Source of the DNA: Chrysopilus asiliformis
Lineage: Eukaryota; Arthropoda; Insecta; Diptera; Rhagionidae
DNA length: 64,000 nucleotides
Direction of reading: 5' to 3'
NCBI GenBank assembly: GCA_964034945.1
Contig: OZ035964.1
Span: 7,142,328 to 7,206,327, forward strand
In this document: positions 36,901 through 51,115 of the stretch, piece after piece
Position numbering within the stretch: position 1 is the first letter of the stretch
How the letters are laid out: each line of letters opens with the position of its first letter
Notes under the pieces: generated by a model
What the model was told of the DNA's origin: nothing
Databases searched by the model: none
The model's input: only the letters and a program-made list of their open reading frames with translations
Program-made: the position numbers and the translations under genes

Positions 36901-37190
36901 CACAGCGAACAATAATATTTTATTTATTGAAAAAATAACGTACACAAATTCACGGAAATTCACGGCGAACAATAATATTTCAAATTCAAATGTCAAAATA
37001 GTGTCAAAATCGGTTTTAGACGTATTATTATTATTAATTTCATAGCCAACAGGTACAAAAATCCTAACAGGCAGATTCCAACAAATACAATAGATTTAAG
37101 AAAAATAATATTAAAGAAAAATAAATAAAAGCAAAATTACAATAAAAAAATAGATAAAATATATAGTGCATCAGAAAAACAAAATCAAAA

Positions 37191-38363
37191 CTACAATTTA
37201 CTTAAAATGATTCTTTTACGAAACATAGCACGAGACATGTTAAAATCAAAAAACATTGACCAATTGTTGAACAACTGGCACATATTGCTAATAGGCTCGT
37301 TAGTTCCGTAAACAGTCCTATGGAACGGTACGTTTAGAAAGGGGTGAGATCTTAGAGAACGGGAGGGGACGTTAAAACCAATTTTTGACAAAATTACAGG
37401 GGAGTCAATAATTCCTAACATAACATTAAAAAGAAACATGGTACGTAACAAATCACGACGAAAACCTAACGTGTCAAGATTAATCAATGTACACCTAGAT
37501 ACGTATGGCGGGAGCTCAAGCCTATCTGACCAACTCAGACGGCGAAGTGCAAATCGCAGAAATCTTTTTTGGATGGATTCTATTCGCTTAATGTGAACTT
37601 CATAATTGGGACTCCAAACAATACACGCATATTCCAATATTGGCCTTACAATAGTTATAAAAATACTTTTCAGCGCATAAGGATTAGTTAGATCACGGGA
37701 AAAACGCATAATAAAACCTAAAAGTCCGTTCGCTTTTGAAGTAATATAATCGATGTGATTATTAAACGTTAGATTGATATCAAACACCACCCCAAGATCT
37801 TTGATCGCATTAACTCTATTAATTGTTATATTGCTAATTTTATAATCGAAAAGTACGGGCTTGAGCTTTCGATGGAGTGACATGGAAAAGCATTTAGAGA
37901 CGTTTAAAGTTATGTAATTTTTTACACACCAATCAGACAGTGCATTCAAATCACTCTGCAACAAATCAGAATCTTGAAAGCTGTCTACGACTCGAAAAAC
38001 TTTCAGATCGTCAGCATACAGCAAACATTTAGACGATTTAAGGACGTTACACAGGTCATTAATAAATAAAATAAATAAAAGGGGGCCAAGATGACTCCCT
38101 TGCGGGACACCAGAACGAACTACAAAGAATCGTGAAAATAAATTAAAAAATTTTACACATTGCATGCGAGAAGATAAATAAGACGATAACCAACAAAGAA
38201 GACTAGAATGTATTCCCAATATTGCGAGTTTTTTCAATAAAATCTTATGTTGAACACGATCAAACGCTTTTGAAAAATCCGTATATATGGCATCAACTTG
38301 GTGACCATCTTCTATTTTATACTGGCAATAATTTGTAAATTCAACTAAATTTGTTGCAGTTGA
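37191..38363 (-). pseudogene. LINE reverse transcriptase, C-terminal fragment, unit 7
   Basis: YADD intact. Same protein as unit 5 (Phe89, Ile118, Lys165, Asn214, Met397). The open frame extends to 38414. Confidence 0.95.
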
Positions 38364-38829
38364 AGGAGCCGCTCCATTGCCATGACTTTTTCCCATGACA
38401 AAAAAATGAGACACATTTATGTGAAGATACCTTGGCGAGAAAGGGAGATAAGAATCAACTGCAAAAATTTGTCGGCAAATGCAAAAATAATTTCCCCTCT
38501 TTTGTTATGGCGATTTTATGGCGATGTTATGGCGATTTCTACTACAATCACATTTGTCCCTTGTCCTTGAAACTGTTATTATAGCGTGATGTCATTTTAA
38601 AAGCTTTTTCTCCTTCGCATGCATAGTCAAAAGCTTTGTTACCATGCCAATTTGAACATTATATTCATAGCATAAGGTTTGCTATGATTGCTATAAAGTT
38701 GTTAAACTGGAAGGGAAAACGTTTACCTTGTATTCAGTCATTCCTTTTTAGATCTACATAAGTCTATCTTGCTCTAGTTTCCTGCATTTTTTTGTCATGG
38801 GAAAAAGTCATGGCAATGGAGCGGCTCCT
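38364..38829. mobile_element. 466-bp MITE, unit 7 copy
   Basis: Ends and TGA duplication as in unit 1. Confidence 0.9.
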
Positions 38830-39662
38830 TGATCGACCTTTAACGAATCCGTGCTGATGGATGGATATGTGTTGCTTAAGCGTGGCAGTTAAAACATTGC
38901 ACACGAGTTTTTCGAATAATTTGGCGACAGTGGGAAGAATCGCGATCGGGCGATAATTTTTTATATTATTCTTACTACCACTTTTAAAAACAGGTGTTAT
39001 ATAGGAAGTTTTCCAGGCAGAGGGAAACTGACCTAAACGCAAAGAATAATTAAATATTGTGGTCAATGGATAGCACAGACTTTCGGCACAATTCTTAAGA
39101 ATGAAAGGAGAAACAAGATCAGGCCCAGCCCCCTTCTTAACATTTAAACCATTCAACTCGGTAAGAACAGAGTCAACATCTAGTTCAATTGATCCAATAT
39201 TAACAATGTTTTCACATAATGATAAATTTATAGAATTATCGTCCGGAGGATCAACGTAGACACTCTGGAAAAAATCAGCGAATAGATTCAAAATATCTTT
39301 CTCACAATTCGCAACTGTCTCATCAAGAAACATTCTTTTAGGGTAGCCAGATGACTTTTTTTTAAGTTAACGAAGTTCCAAAATTTGGACGGATCAGAGA
39401 CTAGATTGTTTTGAAGATCTAATAAATAAGATTTGTAATTTGACTTCTGAATAGCAGCAAATCTTTTGCGCAAATACGAGTACGTTTGATAATGTATATT
39501 AAGTCTAGTGCGAACGTACAATTTATAAGCTTTGCGTTTGGAGTTTTTTACTCTTGATAAAAATTTCGTGTACCATGGCGGGTGCCTATGGAATGCAATC
39601 TTCTTTTTCGGAACAAAAAGCTCAAAACCAACATATAAAAAACAAAAAGAATTATTAGCTTA
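38830..39662 (-). pseudogene. LINE reverse transcriptase, N-terminal fragment, unit 7 (frameshifted)
   Basis: Broken by the T8 run near 39355-39362; otherwise as unit 1. Confidence 0.92.
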
Positions 39663-42600
39663 GTTTTAGACGTATTTGCCGCTAGTACCGGCTGATGAAT
39701 TTAGCTCCGGTACTAGCGATGTGAAGAAATGCACAAGTACTAACTTTTCGTTGGTACCGAGTATCAGAGCTAGTACCTGGACTAGCTAGACTCCACTTTA
39801 GTACTCTGTGAAGAAATTGGCCGTAAGTTCGTTAATGGGCAAAAATGGACCGTACGAACGAAAATGTTTTTTGCGAATACCACAAAAACGATGCATCTTA
39901 TCAAAAAAGTCCAAGAACAAAAGTTATTTAGGATATGATTCTACATAAAACTACCATACATCAAAATCCGATTGGAATAAGTTTTAAAAAATCTTATTGG
40001 AAAGTTTGACTTCAAAGTGGAATTTTGGTACAACTGTTCGAATTTTGATACGAATATCACCATACGGGTCTCCAATCATTGCCAAATTGGCAATTATAGC
40101 TTTTGTTATGTTTTAAAACGGGTCCCTACGATATACAAACTAGCTTATCTGTCTAACATCTAGCGGCCTAGCATCTTTTTTCAATAATAATACATAAAGA
40201 AAGAAATGGACTGACGTTGCGAGTTCGAAATTACATCGTGAAAATTAAACGGTGGAAATGGCACAATGGAAAAACCACGGGGACATTCACGATGCAAATA
40301 ACACGGTGAAAGTCAGGCGGTGGAAACTGCATTGTGGACTTCGCACGGTAAAAAATGCACGGTGAAAATTTCACGGTCAAAATTGCACGGTGAAAATTAC
40401 AATGTGGATTTCGCACGGTGGGGAGCTGCACGGTGAACACTCCACGGTGGAAATAACACGGTGGAACGTTAGAAGCGTGGAAATGCACGGTGGAATCACA
40501 CAATGAAAATACACAGTGGCAATTTGACATCGACGGAGAATAATGAATGGTGCAAATGGTAGACAGACGGACAGGCTTTTACCAATCAAAATCTTTTGAC
40601 ATCCTTAACACCCTGCTGTAGTTCATTTTTGTGTCCGACGATTGGTTCGATGCGTTACAAACGGAATACCAAATCTAATATACTATGATATGATTCTCAT
40701 ACAGTGTCCTTTTTTAATTATCCTCATATCAGAAATATCCATATGGCTCAGCTCTCCAAAAACGAACGCAGATGCTTTAAAAAACCGTTCGAAAACTCTC
40801 CAAAAAAAAAATACTGAATCCTACAAATTTTGACGCCAAAAAATTGCGTCTGTTTGGTCGCTCCAAATATCAAAGTCCATCTCTGTGCCCAGTTTAGTCT
40901 TCATAAGGCATTCCTGCGAAATTCAAAATTTTTTTCGCGTGGTTTTTATACCCGTATGGTATGTATACAAAAGGGTATAGTATACTAACTTTGCCTTACC
41001 GTTTGTAACGCCAAGATCCCGTCATCACACACAAAAATGAATTATACCAGTGTGTTTAGAATGATAAAAATAATTAATTTTTGCATGTCCGTCCGCCCGT
41101 CCGTCTGTCCGTCTGTGGCGCGGATTGCGGGCGCACGGATTGAGCTAGAGACTAGAAATTTTGCACAGTTCCGTTTCTCGTAAAATGCAAGGCTAATGGC
41201 CGATTTCTTCACAGAGTACTAACGCTATTACCGGTATTAGACCAAAATTTGGTACTCAAATTGGTATCAAGTCATTTCTTCACCAAGTACTAGCGCGCCT
41301 TAGTACGGACTTTGGTACGGAGTATTAGCTGGTACTCATTATTTCCTAGACCCTCAAAATCGAGGGTCTAGCGATGTTAGTACTCGAATTTATGCCAATT
41401 TGATTTCTTCACCTATAATATAATACTGGCGTAGTCGATTTTTATTGAATTGATTATATTATTCTGTGATTGGTTTTTGTGTATGTAGAAAATGGATTTG
41501 ATTTTTGGCGGTGATGGTTTATTTCGCGATTTCGACGACATCGAGAGTGATGGGCAAGTAGTGATGAATTATCGATTTGACCGCCGAATCTACCATATGC
41601 CACAATGAAATACAATAAATAATTGGGACGATGTGGATTTTTTTTTGCGTTTTTGAATGCCGAAAACAACGTTTATTTACGTTCTACAATTGGTAGCGGA
41701 CGATTTGCAACACCCACAGCCATGGCAAAAAAAAGGAATCCGATGTAATTTCATTTTTATACCCGTATGGTGAAACCAAAGGGTATATTAAATTTGCCTT
41801 ACCGTTTGTAACGCCAAGATCCCGTCATCACACACAAAAATGAATTACACCAGTGTGTTTAGAATGATAAAAAAAATTGAATTTTTCCATCACCACCAAA
41901 ACGTATCCTTTTCGTTTTCGGCACCTCGTTTTTGCAGAAAATTTTTCACGGTAAGATTTCGTTTCACACACTACATTCAGAATTTATTGGAGCATTTTTG
42001 TCCAAGATATTAGAAATGATAAGAAATTAGAAGACCGAAGTTCGGCTTCGACCAAAAATTGACATACGGTGAGACTCTAGCGCCAGCACCTAAAAGCGTG
42101 ACAAGTAGTGGGAATGGGGTTCGAAAAGGTAAAAATTAGCGTAACATAAACTTATAGGCATTTATTTGAAATTAAAACGCGAACATTACAAAGATATTTC
42201 ATTAGATGTAATTTTAAACTATAATGTAGCCTATTGAAATCAAAGAGTTTTGATCCAAGATAAATCGTTCTCTTGGGCTTCACTCCGTTTCGAAGCGGAC
42301 TACTGCTTGGAGATGAAATGTTCTCTTTCTTCTTCCGCTTCTCCTTTTTAATCTTTAGTAATGCATCTCCGGGGTTAACGTCTTCAGGATGTTCCCTCCT
42401 CTTTTTCCGATTGCCTCCCTCACAATTCTTGAGACGCTCAACAATCTCTTCACTTAATCCTACTTTTGTAATCGGCCTCATGAAGAGGATGTCTCTCCTT
42501 GAGATTACTGGGAAATGGGACAGTCTTTTCCTTGTACTGCTTTTCCTTGTACTGCTTTTCCTTGTAACGTTCTCCATTTTGATATTCTTCAGCTTCTGCC

Positions 42601-42931
42601 GGAAAATAATACGATTGGAACTTCACGGAAAATTCACGGAACACAGCGAACAATAATATTTTATTTATTGAAAAAATAACGTACACAAATTCACGGAAAT
42701 TCACGGCGAACAATAATATTTCAAATTCAAATGTCAAAATAGTGTCAAAATCGGTTTTAGACGTATTATTATTATTAATTTCATAGCCAACAGGTACAAA
42801 AATCCTAACAGGCAGATTCCAACAAATACAATAGATTTAAGAAAAATAATATTAAAGAAAAATAAATAAAAGCAAAATTACAATAAAAAAATAGATAAAA
42901 TATATAGTGCATCAGAAAAACAAAATCAAAA

Positions 42932-44104
42932 CTACAATTTACTTAAAATGATTCTTTTACGAAACATAGCACGAGACATGTTAAAATCAAAAAACATTGA
43001 CCAATTGTTGAACAACTGGCACATATTGCTAATAGGCTCGTTAGTTCCGTAAACAGTCCTATGGAACGGTACGTTTAGAAAGGGGTGAGATCTTAGAGAA
43101 CGGGAGGGGACGTTAAAACCAATTTTTGACAAAATTACAGGGGAGTCAATAATTCCTAACATAACATTAAAAAGAAACATGGTACGTAACAAATCACGAC
43201 GAAAACCTAACGTGTCAAGGTTAATCAATGTACACCTAGATACGTATGGCGGGAGCTCAAGCCTATCTGACCAACTCAGACGGCGAAGTGCAAATCGCAG
43301 AAATCTTTTTTGGATGGATTCTATTCGCTTAATGTGAACTTCATAATTGGGACTCCAAACAATACACGCATATTCCAATATTGGCCTTACAATAGTTATA
43401 AAAATACTTTTCAGCGCATAAGGATTAGTTAGATCACGGGAAAAACGCATAATAAAACCTAAAAGTCCGTTCGCTTTTGAAGTAATATAATCGATGTGAT
43501 TATTGAACGTTAGTTTGATATCAAACACCACCCCAAGATCTTTGATCGCATTAACTCTATTAATTGTTATATTGCTAATTTTATAATCGAAAAGTACGGG
43601 CTTGAGCTTTCGATGGAGTGACATGGAAAAGCATTTAGAGACGTTTAAAGTTATGTAATTGTTTACACACCAATCAGACAGTGCATTCAAATCACTCTGC
43701 AACAAATCAGAATCTTGAAAGCTGTCTACGACTCGAAAAACTTTCAGATCGTCAGCATACAGCAAACATTTAGACGATTTAAGGACGTTACACAGGTCAT
43801 TAGTAAATAAAATAAATAAAAGGGGGCCAAGATGACTCCCTTGCGGGACACCAGAACGAACTACAAAGAATCGTGAAAATAAATTAAAAAATTTTACACA
43901 TTGCATGCGAGAAGATAAATAAGACGATAACCAACAAAGAAGACTAGAATGTATTCCCAATATTGCGAGTTTTTTCAATAAAATCTTATGTTGAACACGA
44001 TCAAACGCTTTTGAAAAATCCGTATATATGGCATCAACTTGGTGACCATCTTCTATTTTATACTGGCAATAATTTGTAAATTCAACTAAATTTGTTGCAG
44101 TTGA
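42932..44104 (-). pseudogene. LINE reverse transcriptase, C-terminal fragment, unit 8
   Basis: YADD intact. Phe89 with Thr118 and Asn165: a recombinant combination not seen in any other unit. The open frame extends to 44155. Confidence 0.95.
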
Positions 44105-44570
44105 AGGAGCCGCTCCATTGCCATGACTTTTTCCCATGACAAAAAAATGAGACACATTTATGTGAAGATACCTTGGCGAGAAAGGGAGATAAGAATCAAC
44201 TGCAAAAATTTGTCGGCAAATGCAAAAATAATTTCCCCTCTTTTGTTATGGCGATTTTATGGCGATGTTATGGCGATTTCTACTACAATCACATTTGTCC
44301 CTTGTCCTTGAAACTGTTATTATAGCGTGATGTCATTTTAAAAGCTTTTTCTCCTTCGCATGCATAGTCAAAAGCTTTGTTACCATGCCAATTTGAACAT
44401 TATATTCATAGCATAAGGTTTGCTATGATTGCTATAAAGTTGTTAAACTGGAAGGGAAAACGTTTACCTTGTATTCAGTCATTCCTTTTTAGATCTACAT
44501 AAGTCTATCTTGCTCTAGTTTCCTGCATTTTTTTGTCATGGGAAAAAGTCATGGCAATGGAGCGGCTCCT
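44105..44570. mobile_element. 466-bp MITE, unit 8 copy
   Basis: Ends and TGA duplication as in unit 1. Confidence 0.9.
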
Positions 44571-45404
44571 TGATCGACCTTTAACGAATCCGTGCTGATG
44601 GATGGATATGTGTTGCTTAAGCGTGGCAGTTAAAACATTGCACACGAGTTTTTCGAATAATTTGGCGACAGTGGGAAGAATCGCGATCGGGCGATAATTT
44701 TTTATATTATTCTTACTACCACTTTTAAAAACAGGTGTTATATAGGAAGTTTTCCAGGCAGAGGGAAACTGACCTAAACGCAAAGAATAATTAAATATTG
44801 TGGTCAATGGATAGCACAGACTTTCGGCACAATTCTTAAGAATGAAAGGAGAAACAAGATCAGGCCCAGCCCCCTTCTTAACATTTAAACCATTCAACTC
44901 GGTAAGAACAGAGTCAACATCTAGTTCAATTGATCCAATATTAACAATGTTTTCACATAATGATAAATTTATAGAATTATCGTCCGGAGGATCAACGTAG
45001 ACACTCTGGAAAAAATCAGCGAATAGATTAAAAATATCTTTCTCACAATTCGCAACTGTCTCATCAAGAAACATTCTTTTAGGGTAGCCAGATGACTTTT
45101 TTTTTAAGTTAACGAAGTTCCAAAATTTGGACGGATCAGAGACTAGATTGTTTTGAAGATCTAATAAATAAGATTTGTAATTTGACTTCTGAATAGCAGC
45201 AAATCTTTTGCGCAAATACGAGTACGTTTGATAATGTATATTAAGTCTAGTGCGAACGTACAATTTATAAGCTTTGCGTTTGGAGTTTTTTACTCTTGAT
45301 AAAAATTTCGTGTACCATGGCGGGTGCCTATGGAATGCAATCTTCTTTTTCGGAACAAAAAGCTCAAAACCAACATATAAAAAACAAAAAGAATTATTAG
45401 CTTA
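44571..45404 (-). pseudogene. LINE reverse transcriptase, N-terminal fragment, unit 8
   Basis: Open across the T9 run (252 codons from the TTG at 45263). KDIFNLF variant shared only with unit 3. Confidence 0.92.
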
Positions 45405-48400
45405 GTTTTAGACGTATTTGCCGCTAGTACCGGCTGATGAATTTAGCTCCGGTACTAGCGATGTGAAGAAATGCACAAGTACTAACTTTTCGTTGGTACC
45501 GAGTATCAGAGCTAGTACCTGGACTAGCTAGACTCCACTTTAGTACTCTGTGAAGAAATTGGCCGTAAGTTCGTTAATGGGCAAAAATGGACCGTACGAA
45601 CGAAAATGTTTTTTGCGAATATCTCAAAAACGATGCATCTTATCAAAAAAGTCCAAGAACAAAAGTTATTTAGGATATGATTCTACATAAAACTACCATA
45701 CATCAAAATCCGATTGGAATAAGTTTTAAAAAATCTTATTGGAAAGTTTGACTTCAAAGTGGAATTTTGGTACAACTGTTCGAATTTTGATACGAATATC
45801 ACCATACGGGTCTCCAATCATTGCCAAATTGGCAATTATAGCTTTTGTTATGTTTTAAAACGGGTCCCTACGATATACAAACTAGCTTATCTGTCTAACA
45901 TCTAGCGGCCTAGCATCTTTTTTCAATAATAATACATAAAGAAAGAAATGGACTGACGTTGCGAGTTCGAAATTACATTGTGAAAATTAAACGGTGGAAA
46001 TGGCACAATGGAAAAACCACGGGGACATTCACGATGCAAATAACACGGTGAAAGTCAGGCGGTGGAAACTGCATTGTGGACTTCGCACGGTAAAAAATGC
46101 ACGGTGAAAATTTCACGGTCAAAATTGCACGGTGAAAATTACAATGTGGATTTCGCACGGTGGGGAGCTGCACGGTGAACACTCCACGGTGGAAATAACA
46201 CGGTGGAACGTTAGAAGCGTGGAAATGCACGGTGGAATCACACAATGAAAAATACACAGTGGCAATTTGACATCGACGGAGAATAATGAATGGTGCAAAT
46301 GGTAGACAGACGGACAGGCTTTTACCAATCAAAATCTTTTGACATCCTTAACACCCTGCTGTAGTTCATTTTTGTGTCCGACGATTGGTTCGATGCGTTA
46401 CAAACGGAATACCAAATCTAATATACTATGATATGATTCTCATACAGTGTCCTTTTTTAATTATCCTCATATCAGAAATATCCATATGGCTCAGCTCTCC
46501 AAAAACGAACGCAGATGCTTTAAAAAACCGTTCGAAAACTCTCCAAAAAAAAAATACTGAATCCTACAAATTTTGACGCCAAAAAATTGCGTCTGTTTGG
46601 TCGCTCCAAATATCAAAGTCCATCTCTGTGCCCAGTTTAGTCTTCATAAGGCATTCCTGCGAAATTCAAAATTTTTTTCGCGTGGTTTTTATACCCGTAT
46701 GGTATGTATACAAAAGGGTATAGTATACTAACTTTGCCTTACCGTTTGTAACGCCAAGATCCCGTCATCACACACAAAAATGAATTATACCAGTGTGTTT
46801 AGAATGATAAAAATAATTAATTTTTGCATGTCCGTCCGCCCGTCCGTCTGTCCGTCTGTGGCGCGGATTGCGGGCGCACGGATTGAGCTAGAGACTAGAA
46901 ATTTTGCACAGTTCCGTTTCTCGTAAAATGCAAGGCTAATGGCCGATTTCTTCACAGAGTACTAACGCTATTACCGGTATTAGACCAAAATTTGGTACTC
47001 AAATTGGTATCAAGTCATTTCTTCACCAAGTACTAGCGCGCCTTAGTACGGACTTTGGTACGGAGTATTAGCTGGTACTCATTATTTCCTAGACCCTCAA
47101 AATCGAGGGTCTAGCGATGTTAGTACTCGAATTTATGCCAATTTGATTTCTTCACCTATAATATAATACTGGCGTAGTCGATTTTTATTGAATTGATTAT
47201 ATTATTCTGTGATTGGTTTTTGTGTATGTAGAAAATGGATTTGATTTTTGGCGGTGATGGTTTATTTCGCGATTTCGACGACATCGAGAGTGATGGGCAA
47301 GTAGTGATGAATTATCGATTTGACCGCCGAATCTACCATATGCCACAATGAAATACAATAAATAATTGGGACGATGTGGATTTTTTTTTTGCGTTTTTGA
47401 ATGCCGAAAACAACGTTTATTTACGTTCTACAATTGGTAGCGGACGATTTGCAACACCCACAGCCATGGCAAAAAAAAGTAATCCGATGTAATTTCATTT
47501 TTATACCCGTATGGTGAAACCAAAGGGTATATTAAATTTGCCTTACCGTTTGTAACGCCAAGATCCCGTCATCACACACAAAAATGAATTACACCAGTGT
47601 GTTTAGAATGATAAAAAAAATTGAATTTTTCCATCACCACCAAAACGTATCCTTTTCGTTTTCGGCACCTCGTTTTTGCAGAAAATTTTTCACGGTAAGA
47701 TTTCGTTTCACACACTACATTCAGAATTTATTGGAGCATTTTTGTCCAAGATATTAGAAATGATAAGAAATTAGAAGACCGAAGTTCGGCTTCGACCAAA
47801 AATTGACATACGGTGAGACTCTAGCGCCAGCACCTAAAAGCGTGACAAGTAGTGGGAATGGGGTTCGAAAAGGTAAAAATTAGCGTAACATAAACTTATA
47901 GGCACTTATTTGAAATTAAAACGCGAACATTACAAAGATATTTCATTAGATGTAATTTTAAACTATAATGTAGCCTAGTGAAATCAAAGAGTTTTGATCC
48001 AAGATAAATCGTTCTCTTGGGCTTCACTCCGTTTCGAAGCGGACTACTGCTTGGAGATGAAATGTTCTCTTTCTTCTTCCGCTTCTCCCTTTTAATCTTT
48101 AGTAATGCATCTCCGGGGTTAACGTCTTCAGGATGTTCCCTCCTCTTTTTCCGATTGCCTCCCTCACAATTCTTGAGACGCTCAACAATCTCTTCACTTA
48201 ATCCTACTTTTGTAATCGGCCTCATGAAGAGGATGTCTCTCCTTGAGATGACTGGGAAATGGGACAGTCTTTTCCTTGTACTGCTTTTCCTTGTACTGCT
48301 TTTCCTTGTAACGTTCTCCATTTTGATATTCTTCAGCTTCTGCCGGAAAATAATACGATTGGAACTTCACGGAAAATTCACGGAACACAGCGAACAATAA

Positions 48401-48642
48401 TATTTTATTTATTGAAAAAATAACGTACACAAATTCACGGAAATTCACGGCGAACAATAATATTTCAAATTCAAATGTCAAAATAGTGTCAAAATCGGTT
48501 TTAGACGTATTATTATTATTAGGCAGATTCCAACAAATACAATAGATTTAAGAAAAATAATATTAAAGAAAAATAAATAAAAGCAAAATTACAATAAAAA
48601 AATAGATAAAATATATAGTGCATCAGAAAAACAAAATCAAAA

Positions 48643-49815
48643 CTACAATTTACTTAAAATGATTCTTTTACGAAACATAGCACGAGACATGTTAAAATCA
48701 AAAAACATTGACCAATTGTTGAACAACTGGCACATATTGCTAATAGGCTCGTTAGTTCCGTAAACAGTCCTATGGAACGGTACGTTTAGAAAGGGGTGAG
48801 ATCTTAGAGAACGGGAGGGGACGTTAAAACCAATTTTTGACAAAATTACAGGGGAGTCAATAATTCCTAACATAACATTAAAAAGAAACATGGTACGTAA
48901 CAAATCACGACGAAAACCTAACGTGTCAAGGTTAATCAATGTACACCTAGATACGTATGGCGGGAGCTCAAGCCTATCTGACCAACTCAGACGGCGAAGT
49001 GCAAATCGCAGAAATCTTTTTTGGATGGATTCTATTCGCTTAATGTGAACTTCATAATTGGGACTCCAAACAATACACGCATATTCCAATATTGGCCTTA
49101 CAATAGTTATAAAAATACTTTTCAGCGCATACGGATTAGTTAGATCACGGGAAAAACGCATAATAAAACCTAAAAGTCCGTTCGCTTTTGAAGTAATATA
49201 ATCGATGTGATTATTGAACGTTAGTTTGATATCAAACACCACCCCAAGATCTTTGATCGCATTAACTCTATTAATTGTTATATTGCTAATTTTATAATCG
49301 AAAAGTACGGGCTTGAGCTTTCGATGGAGTGACATGGAAAAGCATTTAGAGACGTTTAAAGTTATGTAATTTTTTACACACCAATCAGACAGTGCATTCA
49401 AATCACTCTGCAACAAATCAGAATCTTGAAAGCTGTCTACGACTCGAAAAACTTTCAGATCGTCAGCATACAGCAAACATTTAGACGATTTAAGGACGTT
49501 ACACAGGTCATTAGTAAATAAAATAAATAAAAGGGGGCCAAGATGACTCCCTTGCGGGACACCAGAACGAACTACAAAGAATCGTGAAAATAAATTAAAA
49601 ATTTTTACACATTGCATGCGAGAAGATAAATAAGACGATAACCAACAAAGAAGACTAGAATGTATTCCCAATATTGCGAGTTTTTTCAATAAAATCTTAT
49701 GTTGAACACGATCAAACGCTTTTGAAAAATCCGTATATATGGCATCAACTTGGTGAGCATCTTCTATTTTATACTGGCAATAATTTGTAAATTCAACTAA
49801 ATTTGTTGCAGTTGA
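48643..49815 (-). pseudogene. LINE reverse transcriptase, C-terminal fragment, unit 9
   Basis: YADD intact. Ala37 (shared with unit 3), Ile89, Thr118, Lys165, Lys214. The open frame extends to 49866. Confidence 0.95.
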
Positions 49816-50281
49816 AGGAGCCGCTCCATTGCCATGACTTTTTCCCATGACAAAAAAATGAGACACATTTATGTGAAGATACCTTGGCGAGAAAGGGAGA
49901 TAAGAATCAACTGCAAAAATTTGTCGGCAAATGCAAAAATAATTTCCCCTCTTTTGTTATGGCGATTTTATGGCGATGTTATGGCGATTTCTACTACAAT
50001 CACATTTGTCCCTTGTCCTTGAAACTGTTATTATAGCGTGATGTCATTTTAAAAGCTTTTTCTCCTTCGCATGCATAGTCAAAAGCTTTGTTACCATGTC
50101 AATTTGAACATTATATTCATAGCATAAGGTTTGCTATGATTTCTATAAAGTTGTTAAACTGGAAGGGAAAACGTTTACCTTGTATTCAGTCATTCCTTTT
50201 TAGATCTACATAAGTCTATCTTGCTCTAGTTTCCTGCATTTTTTTGTCATGGGAAAAAGTCATGGCAATGGAGCGGCTCCT
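49816..50281. mobile_element. 466-bp MITE, unit 9 copy
   Basis: Ends and TGA duplication as in unit 1; a few private substitutions (ccatgtcaat, tgatttctat). Confidence 0.9.
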
Positions 50282-51115
50282 TGATCGACCTTTAACGAAT
50301 CCGTGCTGATGGATGGATATGTGTTGCTTAAGCGTGGCAGTTAAAACATTGCACACGAGTTTTTCGAATAATTTGGCGACAGTGGGAAGAATCGCGATCG
50401 GGCGATAATTTTTTATATTATTCTTACTACCACTTTTAAAAACAGGTGTTATATAGGAAGTTTTCCAGGCAGAGGGAAACTGACCTAAACGCAAAGAATA
50501 ATTAAATATTGTGGTCAATGGATAGCACAGACTTTCGGCACAATTCTTAAGAATGAAAGGAGAAACAAGATCAGGCCCAGCCCCCTTCTTAACATTTAAA
50601 CCATTCAACTCGGTAAGAACTGAGTCAACATCTAGTTCAATTGATCCAATATTAACAATGTTTTCACATAATGATAAATTTATAGAATTATCGTCCGGAG
50701 GATCAACGTAGACACTCTGGAAAAAATCAGCGAATAGATTCAAAATATCTTTCTCACAATTCGCAACTGTCTCATCAAGAAACATTCTTTTAGGGTAGCC
50801 AGATGACTTTTTTTTTAAGTTAACGAAGTTCCAAAATTTGGACGGATCAGAGACTAGATTGTTTTGAAGATCTAATAAATAAGATTTGTAATTTGACTTC
50901 TGAATAGCAGCAAATCTTTTGCGCAAATACGAGTACGTTTGATAATGTATATTAAGTCTAGTGCGAACGTACAATTTATAAGCTTTGCGTTTGGAGTTTT
51001 TTACTCTTGATAAAAATTTCGTGTACCATGGCGGGTGCCTATGGAATGCAATCTTCTTTTTCGGAACAAAAAGCTCAAAACCAACATATAAAAAACAATA
51101 AAAATTATTAGCTTA
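50282..51115 (-). pseudogene. LINE reverse transcriptase, N-terminal fragment, unit 9
   Basis: Open across T9; 252 codons from the TTG at 50974. No private lesion seen. Confidence 0.92.

Larger units (their letters stand above)
37027..39662 (-). mobile_element. 5'-truncated LINE, unit 7 copy, long 3' end
   Basis: Same duplication and break point. The only long-ended copy that also has the T8 frameshift. Confidence 0.92.
35456..39823. mobile_element. Harbinger-like element, unit 7 copy
   Basis: TAA flanks kept; left end begins tggccg. Confidence 0.85.
34391..40131. repeat. Tandem macrosatellite unit 7 (5741 bp)
   Basis: Same order of parts. The Lys-rich remnant is at 36411-36836, with an Arg-to-Cys change. 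LINE at 37027-39662 with long 3' end and T8. Odd-type alleles. First of the four units with the short, 31-bp GTCC tract. Confidence 0.97.
42768..45404 (-). mobile_element. 5'-truncated LINE, unit 8 copy, long 3' end
   Basis: Same duplication and break point as the other copies. Confidence 0.92.
41197..45565. mobile_element. Harbinger-like element, unit 8 copy
   Basis: TAA flanks kept; left end begins tggccg. Confidence 0.85.
40132..45873. repeat. Tandem macrosatellite unit 8 (5742 bp)
   Basis: Same order of parts. The Lys-rich remnant is at 42152-42577, with a Thr-to-Asn change. LINE at 42768-45404 with long 3' end and T9. Mixed alleles: even-type Thr118/Asn165 but Phe89 as in units 3, 5 and 7. 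One A is missing in the minisatellite (caatgaaaatac), a variant shared with unit 11. Confidence 0.97.
48512..51115 (-). mobile_element. 5'-truncated LINE, unit 9 copy
   Basis: Short 3' end; same flanking duplication. Confidence 0.92.
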
